Assembly (NCBI GenBank): GCA_024222455.1
Contig: JAAEPD010000087.1
Location: forward strand, 1-64,000
Direction of reading: 5' to 3'
Length of the DNA: 64,000 bases
Source: Aureispira sp.
Lineage (GTDB): Bacteria > Bacteroidota > Bacteroidia > Chitinophagales > Saprospiraceae
In this document: in pieces, positions 54,828 to 63,077 of the stretch
How positions within the stretch are numbered: position 1 is the stretch's first letter
Layout: every line of letters starts with the position of its first letter
Made by a program: the position numbers and the translations under genes
The notes under the pieces: generated by a model
Databases searched by the model: none
What the model saw: the letters and a program-made list of their open reading frames with translations, nothing else
What the model was told of the DNA's origin: nothing

Positions 54828-55280
54828 ATGGCAAAAAGAATAATAGAATCAAAAATAGTTATACAAGCGCCTATTCAAGATGTATGGGCAGTTTTATCCG
54901 ATTTCGAGAACTATGATCAATGGAACCCTTTTACTCCTCGTATTGATATTAAAAACGAAATTGGATCTAAAGTTGGTTTGCATGTTCGGTTAAATCCAAA
55001 ATCGAATAAAACTATGTTGCAACAGGAAACCCTACTCACATGGGAGGAAGGCAAAAAACTAGAATGGGGGATACAAGATGCTTGGTATGTCAAAACAGTG
55101 CGAGTACAATTATTAACAGCATTAGATAAGAATACTACGGAATATTACACCTCTGATCTATTTGAAGGCCCTTTAACTGGCCTTATATTGCTCTTGTATC
55201 GCAATAAAATACAAATAGGTTTTGATGATGTTTGTCAAGGACTCAAAAAGCAAGTAGAAAGTCTACAGGCTAAAACCTAG
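54828..55280 (+). CDS. SRPBCC (START-like) small ligand-binding protein
   Basis: 150 residues of the SRPBCC/polyketide-cyclase fold: 'ESKIVIQAPIQDVWAVLSDFENYDQWNPF' (written in two halves here: ESKIVIQAPIQDVW and AVLSDFENYDQWNPF) is the family's N-terminal signature, followed by alternating beta strands and a C-terminal helix 'QIGFDDVCQGLKKQVESLQ'. Such proteins bind hydrophobic ligands; the ligand here is unknown. It overlaps the convergent SDR gene by 18 bp (55263-55280). Confidence 0.85.
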   Translation: MAKRIIESKIVIQAPIQDVWAVLSDFENYDQWNPFTPRIDIKNEIGSKVGLHVRLNPKSNKTMLQQETLLTWEEGKKLEWGIQDAWYVKTVRVQLLTALDKNTTEYYTSDLFEGPLTGLILLLYRNKIQIGFDDVCQGLKKQVESLQAKT

Positions 55281-56249
55281 ACTTTCTAATAATTGCTCTG
55301 ATGCTGACCATACTTTTTTGCCATCTTCTTCCTGATAAGAAGCTTCTGACATGGATTTATCTTGCATCATATGCAAATATAAATCTGTTTTACCTTCCAT
55401 TGTTGGGCTACAGGCAAAGTATTCGGCTGGTCGAGATGCCTTGGGTGGTGTTTGGAAAAATGCTTTAAAAACTAACCAGAGTATAGGTTTTAGTATAGCA
55501 GGTGAGTTGCGAGAAATATTGCTATGCACAGCTCCTGGACAGAGTGTAAATATAGATAAGTCTTTTCCCTCATTGGCGTAACGACGATTCAACTCCACTA
55601 TAAAAATATTTAAGATAAGTTTGTAGTAACCATAAAACTTAACAACTTTTGCTGCACTATAGGGGATTGGTTGTCCAAAGGTATTGTAATCAATAGGTAA
55701 ATCTACTCGATGAGATTCGGAGGAAACAAAAATAAGTCTTGGGCGAATGGCATTTTGGGGTTTAATGATTTGATGCTGTAGAAGCAAGTTGACAAAATAG
55801 AAAGTGGATAAATAATTGACTGCAAACATCAAATCTAAACCATTGGCAGCTTGTTTGCTACCTGCCGAAACCATTCCAGCATTACACACTAAAATGTCAA
55901 TAGTTACCGCTTGTTCTTTCAGTCTTAAAACTAAATCTTTGATGGATTGTAATTCTGATAATTCTACAAACTCCATACGAATATTAGGATTCTCACTCAG
56001 CTCTTTTATTTCTTCTCCTTTTTTAGGTATGCCACTTCTAACAGCCATTATAATGTGTCCTCCTCGTTTTGCTAATTTGGTAGCTATAGCAAAACCTAAA
56101 CCTGTATTAGAACCTGTGACTAAAACAGTTTTTCCGTCAATGCGATCATTTTCTGCTAATATTTTATCTGTTTTAGGTGGAAATAAAGCATCTTTAATTC
56201 CAGTAATAGTAGCCTTAAATGTACTATCAAATTGTTTTTTATTGCTCAT
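55263..56249 (-). CDS. Short-chain dehydrogenase/reductase (retinol-dehydrogenase-like)
   Basis: Last gene of the DUF1214-sulfotransferase-SDR operon. Motifs: TGSNTGLG (residues 45-52), NAG (123-125), Ser176/177 in FVSSESH, catalytic Tyr197 and Lys201 (PYSAAKVVK). It has an N-terminal extension of about 40 residues and a C-terminal segment 'FACSPTMEGKTDLYLHM', as in retinol dehydrogenase-like SDRs. It probably acts on a lipid or steroid-like substrate, judging from its neighbours; this is inference. Its start lies 12 bp after the sulfotransferase stop. Confidence 0.88.
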   Translation of the reverse strand: MSNKKQFDSTFKATITGIKDALFPPKTDKILAENDRIDGKTVLVTGSNTGLGFAIATKLAKRGGHIIMAVRSGIPKKGEEIKELSENPNIRMEFVELSELQSIKDLVLRLKEQAVTIDILVCNAGMVSAGSKQAANGLDLMFAVNYLSTFYFVNLLLQHQIIKPQNAIRPRLIFVSSESHRVDLPIDYNTFGQPIPYSAAKVVKFYGYYKLILNIFIVELNRRYANEGKDLSIFTLCPGAVHSNISRNSPAILKPILWLVFKAFFQTPPKASRPAEYFACSPTMEGKTDLYLHMMQDKSMSEASYQEEDGKKVWSASEQLLESLGFSL

Positions 56250-56261
56250 GGTAGGTAATTT

Positions 56262-57458
56262 CTAAAGGTTAGGATATTCGTTTAAATAAAAAGAAAAATC
56301 ATTGTTAATTGATTCATTGGTCAAGCCAAAATTTTCCATTTTGTATTCATGCCTACCATATTTATTTTTTTTGTTTCGAACAGTAGCCTGTTGTAGTGAT
56401 GCTTCAACTATAGCATCCCAACTACGCCCAATCTGGCTATAAATGTTCTTAATAGAGCCAATTGGATCTTTGACTAAATCTTGATAATACAAATCTATAA
56501 TCTTCAGATTAGGATTGTTTTTGCGAACTTGCATGGTATGTTTGAGCATACTAATATTCTTGGTTACCCAATGATTGGCAACCTCCATAGGATTTACCTC
56601 CTTACTAAAAATCTTTCGACTGTGATAAACCATACTACAAAAAGAAGGGATACATTCTGTTGGGTGTCGATGGGTATGGATGATGACAGACTCAGGAAAT
56701 TTTTTAGCAACAACATCCATGTATTCTAGATGTTGAGGGGTTTTTAAAACCCATGTTTTAGGGGCTTTTTTCCATTGTAACACTTTTAACATTTTGATCA
56801 TCCAATCATAAGCAATACCATGATCTTGAGCGGCAACCCACTTACTAAAACTAGGAACATTCATAGTTGCTTCGGGTATTGCACTAAGCAAGCTTATATC
56901 ATTTAACAGAATCTCTTCTTCAGGGCTATCGAATTCGACAGGATGAATACTAAAAAAGACAGGAGATAAATAACGCAATGCTTTTTGGCCGATCAATGCT
57001 TGTTTAATACGCTTTTTTTCTTCGTTTTTCCCTTTTAGTGGGATTGGGTTGAGTGCTTCCCAAGAAAGCAATGCTCGATTGTTTTCATCTGCTGCTAGTA
57101 GGCGTTGCAAAAAGGTTGTACCAGTCCGTTGCAGGCCTGCAATAATGATAGGAGGCTGAATATTTTCTTGTAAGACTTCAGGGTGTTCCTCAAAGAGTTG
57201 AATAGCTCTTAATCGATTCTTTAAAACGCCTTTTAACCGTTCTTTGTTGGCAAATACTCCAAATGCATGTAGCTGTGCTTCATCATTGATAGATTGGCAA
57301 AGTAGCTCTAAGCGTTTTTCATAGTCTGATGCTCCAAAATTTGTGTAAGCTACACTTTTTTGCACTGACTTGATCAGTTGTTTATAATCTATTGGTTTAT
57401 TCTTAACTAACCGATTGTAAGCTCTTACTAAAAAAGGATATTTGCTGTTTAAACTCAT
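56262..57458 (-). CDS. Sulfotransferase-family protein (Sulfotransfer_3 type)
   Basis: 398 residues. The PAPS 5'-phosphosulfate loop signature GLQRTGTTF (residues 108-116) is clear. The 3'-phosphate side has 'VIIHTHRHPTECIPSF', and a conserved 'WVLKTPQHLEYMDVVAKKFP' lies before it. Members transfer sulfate from PAPS to hydroxyl groups of small hydrophobic acceptors, though this bacterial subgroup is uncharacterised. Middle gene of the operon: 11 bp after the DUF1214 gene and 12 bp before the SDR gene. Confidence 0.85.
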   Translation of the reverse strand: MSLNSKYPFLVRAYNRLVKNKPIDYKQLIKSVQKSVAYTNFGASDYEKRLELLCQSINDEAQLHAFGVFANKERLKGVLKNRLRAIQLFEEHPEVLQENIQPPIIIAGLQRTGTTFLQRLLAADENNRALLSWEALNPIPLKGKNEEKKRIKQALIGQKALRYLSPVFFSIHPVEFDSPEEEILLNDISLLSAIPEATMNVPSFSKWVAAQDHGIAYDWMIKMLKVLQWKKAPKTWVLKTPQHLEYMDVVAKKFPESVIIHTHRHPTECIPSFCSMVYHSRKIFSKEVNPMEVANHWVTKNISMLKHTMQVRKNNPNLKIIDLYYQDLVKDPIGSIKNIYSQIGRSWDAIVEASLQQATVRNKKNKYGRHEYKMENFGLTNESINNDFSFYLNEYPNL

Positions 57459-57469
57459 TAGAAATTTAT

Positions 57470-58651
57470 TTATAATAAAGATGGAATATCTGCAAATTTA
57501 ACAACTTCAATATTGGGTTGAGGATTACTGTCTGCATAAGCCCAACGTAGCAACATAGTACCTTCACTATGGTAAGCTGTGTCAATCCAGTTAGGGTGAG
57601 ATGGGTTTTGATGAGCTACAAATAGTTTAACAGTTCCATTATCTTCTATATGCGCAGTATGCATATTGATATGGATGTTGAAGTAGCGGTAATCTAAGGA
57701 TTCCATCCAATAATTATTGAGCTGAAAATTCCAATATTTACATTTAGGAGGAGTGAAATGAATGTATAATGCTTCATCATCAGCTAATTTCCAATAGCTA
57801 TGGTAGTACCAGATGTTTGCATCGCCTCCTGCAGCATTAGAAACCTCTGGAGAAAACAATGGAAGTTGATTTGCATGTTTTGTGAAACCTGTTGTCCATT
57901 TAGAAAAAAGAAAGGATGCTCCAGCCACAAAGGTTCCTGCCATATTGAGACCATTAAAAACGAGTTCAGGACTTAGCGGTAATGGCTTTTCGGAGCCACC
58001 AATACATTCTACATGTACCTCTGCTGCAAGCTCATTTTGGGCATCCATGAATGTTTGTCGAAGCATTAATAATGTGGTTTCTGCTTCAATCTTGAGCCAG
58101 TTTTTGCCCTTTTTTTCCTTTGTGACAAATATTTCAAAAGAACCATCTTCTTCAAATTGCATTTGACTACCTTCTAGAACACCACAAGGAGATAGTCCAC
58201 CTGTGCTTCCATAGCTTCCATTTTGAGTGAAGAAGCCTAAATAAAAAACGGATTGGCGATTGCCCCATATTCTATATTCATAGTCACCACTAATTTGAGC
58301 ATTTGAATAGTGATTGTCTGGATTATCTGCACCTAATTTCACAGTCTCATGCACCATTCGTTTAAAACTAGGAAATTGAGGATCTGCATGTTCTATAAAC
58401 GCATCTAAACCTGCACGAGTCAGGCGAGACAAATAACGAATACCTTCTGCTTGCTGAAAAGGGTCTAATGGTGCTTTCCCATAGAGTAGCGATGTGCCTG
58501 CTGTTTTGAGGGTGTCACAGAAGTCTTCCCAAGCTTTTCCTGATACAATCTGTTGGTTGATAACATCTTGCTCTGTTTTACCTAGTAATCTATTCTTAAA
58601 TCGTTTTATTTGTTTGTAACTATTGGCAATCCCAAAAATTAGTTTTTTCAT
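57470..58651 (-). CDS. DUF1214-domain protein
   Basis: 393 residues, without a signal peptide. The DUF1214 domain occupies the C-terminal half, with conserved 'NYWMESLDYRYFNIHIN', 'VAHQNPSHPNWIDTAYHSEG' and 'MLLRWAY'. The N-terminal half has an amphipathic helix and 'GDYEYRIWGNRQSVFYLGF'. DUF1214 proteins are often neighbours of sulfotransferases and SDRs, as here, and have no assigned activity. First gene of the operon; 21-bp-phased repeats lie 117-170 bp upstream (58768-58820). Confidence 0.85.
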   Translation of the reverse strand: MKKLIFGIANSYKQIKRFKNRLLGKTEQDVINQQIVSGKAWEDFCDTLKTAGTSLLYGKAPLDPFQQAEGIRYLSRLTRAGLDAFIEHADPQFPSFKRMVHETVKLGADNPDNHYSNAQISGDYEYRIWGNRQSVFYLGFFTQNGSYGSTGGLSPCGVLEGSQMQFEEDGSFEIFVTKEKKGKNWLKIEAETTLLMLRQTFMDAQNELAAEVHVECIGGSEKPLPLSPELVFNGLNMAGTFVAGASFLFSKWTTGFTKHANQLPLFSPEVSNAAGGDANIWYYHSYWKLADDEALYIHFTPPKCKYWNFQLNNYWMESLDYRYFNIHINMHTAHIEDNGTVKLFVAHQNPSHPNWIDTAYHSEGTMLLRWAYADSNPQPNIEVVKFADIPSLL

Positions 58652-59048
58652 ATTTAGACATTATGCTTGAAAATAAGTTCTTGCCCAAAATGCGAAAAAA
58701 AATGCTTTTCATCCTCTCTTAATGAACATATTTAAACTTTTTTAATGTTAAATAATGCTCTGAAATTGCTTCAATGAACAAATCTTTCCATTCGCTGAAA
58801 TATAAAGGCCACTCGCTGAATCGACTTGCATTGTATAGTAGAAATGGTCTAAGTTTGTAATAGATCAAACAACGAAACTAATACAATCACAAGTTCAATA
58901 ACAATAATTACATGATGCTAATCTTTACTTTTTAATTCTAAATTTTTTCTAAACGAAAGTGTAAAGTCTCAACAAGTACAACAATATTGGTGCGCACCTT
59001 TTTGGATTACTTTTAAATTAAAATACACTTACCAAAACAACAATAATT
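58652..59048. other. Divergent intergenic region with operator-like repeats
   Basis: 397 bp between the DUF1214 operon and a lipoprotein gene. Besides the repeats at 58768-58820 I see no gene, RNA or long palindrome. Confidence 0.6.
58768..58820. promoter_or_regulatory. TTCGCTGAA-type direct repeats at 21-bp step (possible AraC/LytTR operator)
   Basis: CATTCGCTGAA at 58789-58799 and CACTCGCTGAA at 58810-58820 differ at one position and lie exactly 21 bp apart. A weaker third copy, GCTTCAATGAA, lies at 58768-58778, also 21 bp away. The phasing fits a helix-face-dependent regulator such as the AraC-family protein encoded at 47123-48034; no binder can be named from sequence. Confidence 0.55.
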
Positions 59049-59627
59049 ATGAAAACGATAAAGAATGTTTTAGCAGGATTAGTAGGAATGGCTGTAATTG
59101 GAATGTTATTCACAGCATGTAAGAAAGATAATTTATTGACAATGGGAATGGGTGATGTAGAATATACAGGCTTTGACCTTTCGGATGATGGTACTGTTGT
59201 CGTGAATGGGGATGATGAAATGGCTCCTGATGGGCAAATGGATGCAGATGGAAATGCAACAGCTCCTTGTGGCTGCAACAAGCCCTTGCGTGCAAAATGC
59301 TTTACGCTAGTGTTTCCAGTACAAGTACGTAAACACGATAGTACTACCGTAACGATCAATAGCAAGGAAGACATGAAAGCTATGTTGATAGCGCAAATGC
59401 AAAATCACCCAAAGCCACCAAAAGGCCAAAAAGGACCTAAAGGCAAGTGTAACAAAAAGCCTAAGCCAAGAAAGCCAAAATTAGTATTTCCTGTAGATAT
59501 TACCTTGCAGGATAGTACAACCATGACAATTACCAGTAAAGAAGATTTGAAAGCTGTAGTTGATCAATGCAAAGAGGATCACCAAAACAATGCTTCTACA
59601 ACATCTACTGTAGTAGACAATAGTTAG
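59049..59627 (+). CDS. Lipoprotein with duplicated domain and Pro/Lys-rich linker
   Basis: SPII signal peptide with lipobox ending at Cys24 (FTACKK). The body contains two homologous segments: 'LVFPVQVRKHDSTTVTINSK' (about 88-107) and 'LVFPVDITLQDSTTMTITSK' (about 146-165), each followed by 'EDMKAML' or 'EDLKAVV', joined by a Pro-Lys-Gly-rich collagen-like linker (about 117-142). A Cys-Gly-Cys pair lies near residue 75. The LVFPV...DST..I.S.EDL pattern recurs, from memory, in Bacteroidota lipoproteins of unknown role. Divergent from the DUF1214 operon; terminator downstream. Confidence 0.75.
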   Translation: MKTIKNVLAGLVGMAVIGMLFTACKKDNLLTMGMGDVEYTGFDLSDDGTVVVNGDDEMAPDGQMDADGNATAPCGCNKPLRAKCFTLVFPVQVRKHDSTTVTINSKEDMKAMLIAQMQNHPKPPKGQKGPKGKCNKKPKPRKPKLVFPVDITLQDSTTMTITSKEDLKAVVDQCKEDHQNNASTTSTVVDNS

Positions 59628-59670
59628 AAAATAGAATAAGGCAAGCTAGGATTACAACTTGAATACAACA

Positions 59671-59713
59671 AAAAAAATCCCCTTAACCATCCGTAGGTTG
59701 AGGGGACTTTTTA
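59671..59713. terminator. Bidirectional terminator between lipoprotein and RNR genes
   Basis: Eleven-bp stem 59678-59688 with 59696-59706 (one G-U), flanked by A tracts left and T tracts right. Confidence 0.85.
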
Positions 59714-59729
59714 TTAGGACAAAGTAATT

Positions 59730-62342
59730 TTAACCACACTTAGATATTCCACAAGCACGGCATTTTTTGCAACCCTCCTCATAGATTAAATCATCGCTAC
59801 CACAGTCGTCGCAGTTTTCACCACTTACCTTAGCGTTTTCTTGTATATATTTTTTGAGTACTCTCGACAATGCTTTTCCATAAGAGGTTAATGCTCCTTT
59901 TGTTTTATTGAGCTGCTCTGTTATGAACTTGATACTAGCACCATGTCTTAAGGCTGTAGAAACTAATCTAGTGATTGTTTCCTCCTCATCTGTCAAGTCT
60001 GTAACTAAGTTACTAAAAGCATGATAGCTTTTGGTGTTGACCTTACCACTGTGCAGGATATAACTGCCCCTTGCTTTTTTGGAAACATAGAGCTTGTCAT
60101 GACCAGAAATATGAGTATGCTCTGAATGCAGGCAGAAAACCTCATAAGGGTTATCGTTCATCAAACCAACAATAACAGTCCATTTTACTCCTTTTACTAC
60201 CGTGTTATGTACTTCACACTCTAGTGTTTTAGGTCTTTTAGGAGCATCATTAGAAGCGAATTTAGACTTATCGGTAGTGTCAGATACCAAAACCCCGCTT
60301 CTAGAACCATCTCTATAGACCGTAATCCCTTTCAAGTTCTTTTTCCAAGCCTGCATGTATATTTTATCAACCTCTGCTAGACTCACATCTTTAGGTAGGT
60401 TGATGGTAGAAGATATACTGTGACTAATGTATTTTTGAATAATGCTTTGTATTTCTACTCTTTTTATCCAATCTATATCATTAGCGGTAGACTCAAACCA
60501 AGGTGAACGTTCAAATTGTTCTTGCAAAAACTCTTTAGAATTCTCTGGATTTTCTGGGTCCCAATTTTTTGCATTTGCAGCAATCCATGCTTGAAACTTA
60601 GGATGAACTACATTAAATTCTTGCCAAGAATCGCCATTATCATCTACAAAATCAACTTTTACATCTTCGTTGGCATTCACTTTCTTTCTTCTAGTGTAAT
60701 AAGGCATGAACAAAGGTTCTACACCTGATGTAACCTGAGCTAGAAGTGATACACTACCTGTAGGCGCTACGGTAGAGAAAGATACATTTCTTCTCCCATA
60801 TTGGCTTATTTTTTTAGCTTGACTAGGGAATTTTTCTACTAGATGTTGATAAAAAGGATTTTGGCCTCCTTCTGCATCACCTATAAACTCCATCTTGCTA
60901 TCAAAATCAGTAAAACTCCCTCTTGTAAGTGCTAAATCTATAGTACAATCTAGTTCTGAACGCATTTTGGTAGCCATAATCTCATCAATAAGCTTCAAGG
61001 ATTCATCAGAATCGTATTTGAAACCTAAGGCAGCCAAAGTATCTCCTAATGCTGTAAAACCTAAACCTGTTCTTCTCGAAGAGCTAGCAGCGGCCTTTAC
61101 TTTTAGCCATAGATTCAATTCTCTTTGCTTGACTTCTAAAGGCTCTGGGTCATTGTGTATCTTTTCGAGAATCTTCTCAATTTGCTCTAATTCTAAATCA
61201 ACAAGATCATCACTCAGTCTCATTGATTCGTAGTTTACTTCATAAAACTTCTGGAAATTGAAGCTAGCTTTCTTTGTGAAAGGATTGTCTATAAAGGCAA
61301 ATAAGTTGACAGCAATCAGTCTACAAGCATCATAAGGCTGCATCCCTATTTCCGAACAAGGGTTGGTTGTTACTGGTCTATATTGTGGATAAACACCATC
61401 AGGAGCATAGTCTACCATAGCATTCCAAAACATTAGACCAGGCTCAGCAGAAGCATGTGCTGATTTTATAATCTCAGCCCAATACTTTTTAGCTTTAATC
61501 TTTCTAGCATACTTTAGCCCACCTAATTGCTCAATTTCTGCTTCTCCAAATGTATGTAACACCTCATAATCAGTAAGCTCAAATTTGCCTTCTTTATAAA
61601 GCTTGGTAGCTTCTATCGTACAAGGGAAACCTAAGATATAATCCTCGTTATTTTCCACCGCTTTCATAAACTCATTGTTGAGTTTAATAGAAATATTGGC
61701 TCCTGTTACCTTAGTTAAATCTCTTTTGATCGTGATAAACTGCATAATATCAGGATGGTTGACTTCCATACTGAGCATCAACGCCCCTCTTCGTCCACCT
61801 TGAGCAACTTTTCGAGTTGTTTCAGAATATTTAGACATAAAAGAAACTGCTCCTGTAGAACTTTTAGCAGCATTACTTACTTTTCTGCCTTGAGGTGCTA
61901 GGGTAGAAAGGTCTAAACCAACACCACCTCTTCTTTTCATCAATTGGGCCATTTCTTCATCTTTTTGGAAGATGCCACCAAAAGAATCATGAGGTTGTCC
62001 GATCACAAAACAGTTGGATAATGATCCTATAGAGCCTACACCCAATTGAGCCATAATACTACCTTGAGGTATTATGTATTCAAAGTTTTTGAAATACTCA
62101 TAAATAGCTTGTTCTGTTAGTGGTTTTCTAGACTGGCCATAGTTAGATTGTTCTTGCCATTTGCTCTCCGTTTTGCTTAATTTGCTTTCGGATTTTTGAT
62201 ATTGCTCATCTACTCTAAAAAACTCTTTAGCCAATCTTTTATGCATACAGTCAGGAGTAATTTCTCCCTCAGCCATATATTTACTTTTCCATACATTGGC
62301 TGCTAGATCATCGCCATTAAAATACTCTAGTACTTTTCCCAT
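59730..62342 (-). CDS. nrdJ: Adenosylcobalamin-dependent (class II) ribonucleotide reductase
   Basis: Reduces ribonucleotides to deoxyribonucleotides using B12-derived radical chemistry, independent of oxygen. It has the RNR barrel motifs: 'GSIGSLSNCFVIGQ', 'MKRRGGVGLDLSTL', 'NPCSEIGMQPYDACRLI' and APTGSVSLLAQVTSGVEP. The C-terminal Cys-rich tail 'CDDCGSDDLIYEEGCKKC' followed by 'RACGISKCG' is the zinc-type module of the NrdJ_Z subfamily. At 870 aa it is full length and no separate small subunit is adjacent. No B12 riboswitch was seen upstream. Confidence 0.93.
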   Translation of the reverse strand: MGKVLEYFNGDDLAANVWKSKYMAEGEITPDCMHKRLAKEFFRVDEQYQKSESKLSKTESKWQEQSNYGQSRKPLTEQAIYEYFKNFEYIIPQGSIMAQLGVGSIGSLSNCFVIGQPHDSFGGIFQKDEEMAQLMKRRGGVGLDLSTLAPQGRKVSNAAKSSTGAVSFMSKYSETTRKVAQGGRRGALMLSMEVNHPDIMQFITIKRDLTKVTGANISIKLNNEFMKAVENNEDYILGFPCTIEATKLYKEGKFELTDYEVLHTFGEAEIEQLGGLKYARKIKAKKYWAEIIKSAHASAEPGLMFWNAMVDYAPDGVYPQYRPVTTNPCSEIGMQPYDACRLIAVNLFAFIDNPFTKKASFNFQKFYEVNYESMRLSDDLVDLELEQIEKILEKIHNDPEPLEVKQRELNLWLKVKAAASSSRRTGLGFTALGDTLAALGFKYDSDESLKLIDEIMATKMRSELDCTIDLALTRGSFTDFDSKMEFIGDAEGGQNPFYQHLVEKFPSQAKKISQYGRRNVSFSTVAPTGSVSLLAQVTSGVEPLFMPYYTRRKKVNANEDVKVDFVDDNGDSWQEFNVVHPKFQAWIAANAKNWDPENPENSKEFLQEQFERSPWFESTANDIDWIKRVEIQSIIQKYISHSISSTINLPKDVSLAEVDKIYMQAWKKNLKGITVYRDGSRSGVLVSDTTDKSKFASNDAPKRPKTLECEVHNTVVKGVKWTVIVGLMNDNPYEVFCLHSEHTHISGHDKLYVSKKARGSYILHSGKVNTKSYHAFSNLVTDLTDEEETITRLVSTALRHGASIKFITEQLNKTKGALTSYGKALSRVLKKYIQENAKVSGENCDDCGSDDLIYEEGCKKCRACGISKCG

Positions 62343-63077
62343 TATATTATATTTTACTTTAAGTTTTATAACTTATTGTTTGTTTTTTAATTCTTTGTTT
62401 TTCAAGGGGTTGTGGTTTTTGGTTTAGGTTGTGTATAATAGGTCCATTTGCTAGTGCTGGCAAAAGTAAAACAAATTATTTAGGGTTCATAATAACTTTG
62501 CATCTTCAAAAATAAAAAATAAAATTGCTCTAAAATAAGCTAAAAAAGGGGAGTGAAATATTGGTTTTTAGGCCTTTAAACTGACCTTTTGTACTTGAAA
62601 TATTTGGGTTTTTGAAAAGAAATATTGTTAACTTTTTTTTTGCTAGAGTTTTTGTTTTCTAGCATTTTATCTGGCAATACTTGAGCTATACTGAATATAT
62701 TGCTTGGGCAATCTAGCTTTATGCTAAAATGTTGGGTTTGAATAACTAATGAAAATCCCCCTAGCCCCCTTAAAAAGGGGGAATACAGTATGCATTATGT
62801 ATATAAAATCCCCCTTTTAAAGGGGGCTAGGGGGATTTTCCCTACAGTAAGTAAAACTTTAGCCTAATGTTTTACCTAACGCCTTAACTTTACCTGATTT
62901 TTGATCTGTGAAAGGTTAGGTGTTAGTAAAGAGGGTAGATCTATTGGGGAGTGGTTTGATCTATTCTGTTTTATTTAATAAACGTTCCTCTATAAATCCT
63001 TTTGGGTTATGTAGAAAAATAATATTTTTGATGTTGGTTTAGAATTATATCTAATAAACAACATATAAGCTACAATT
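62343..63077. other. Long divergent intergenic region with MITE/REP-like palindrome
   Basis: 735 bp between nrdJ and the aminotransferase gene, AT-rich (low GC) apart from the G/C-rich palindrome at 62751-62840. No ORF of note, tRNA, or cobalamin-riboswitch signature (B12 box) was found. Confidence 0.65.
62751..62840. repeat. REP/MITE-like palindromic element
   Basis: A 32-bp inverted repeat (62751-62782 with 62809-62840, one mismatch) around a 26-nt loop. Each arm is itself part-palindromic (CCCCCTT...AAGGGGG). The arm motif AATCCCCCTAGCCCCCTT is, to my recollection, a dispersed repeat in many bacterial phyla. A degenerate related sequence lies at 53896-53928. Noncoding; probably a mobile or REP-type repeat, though it could also act as a bidirectional terminator. 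Confidence 0.75.

Noticed and set aside
62343-63077. Cobalamin riboswitch upstream of the B12-dependent nrdJ
   Set aside because: I looked for the B12 box and the conserved core on the minus strand and found none. The region shows a GC-rich palindrome instead.
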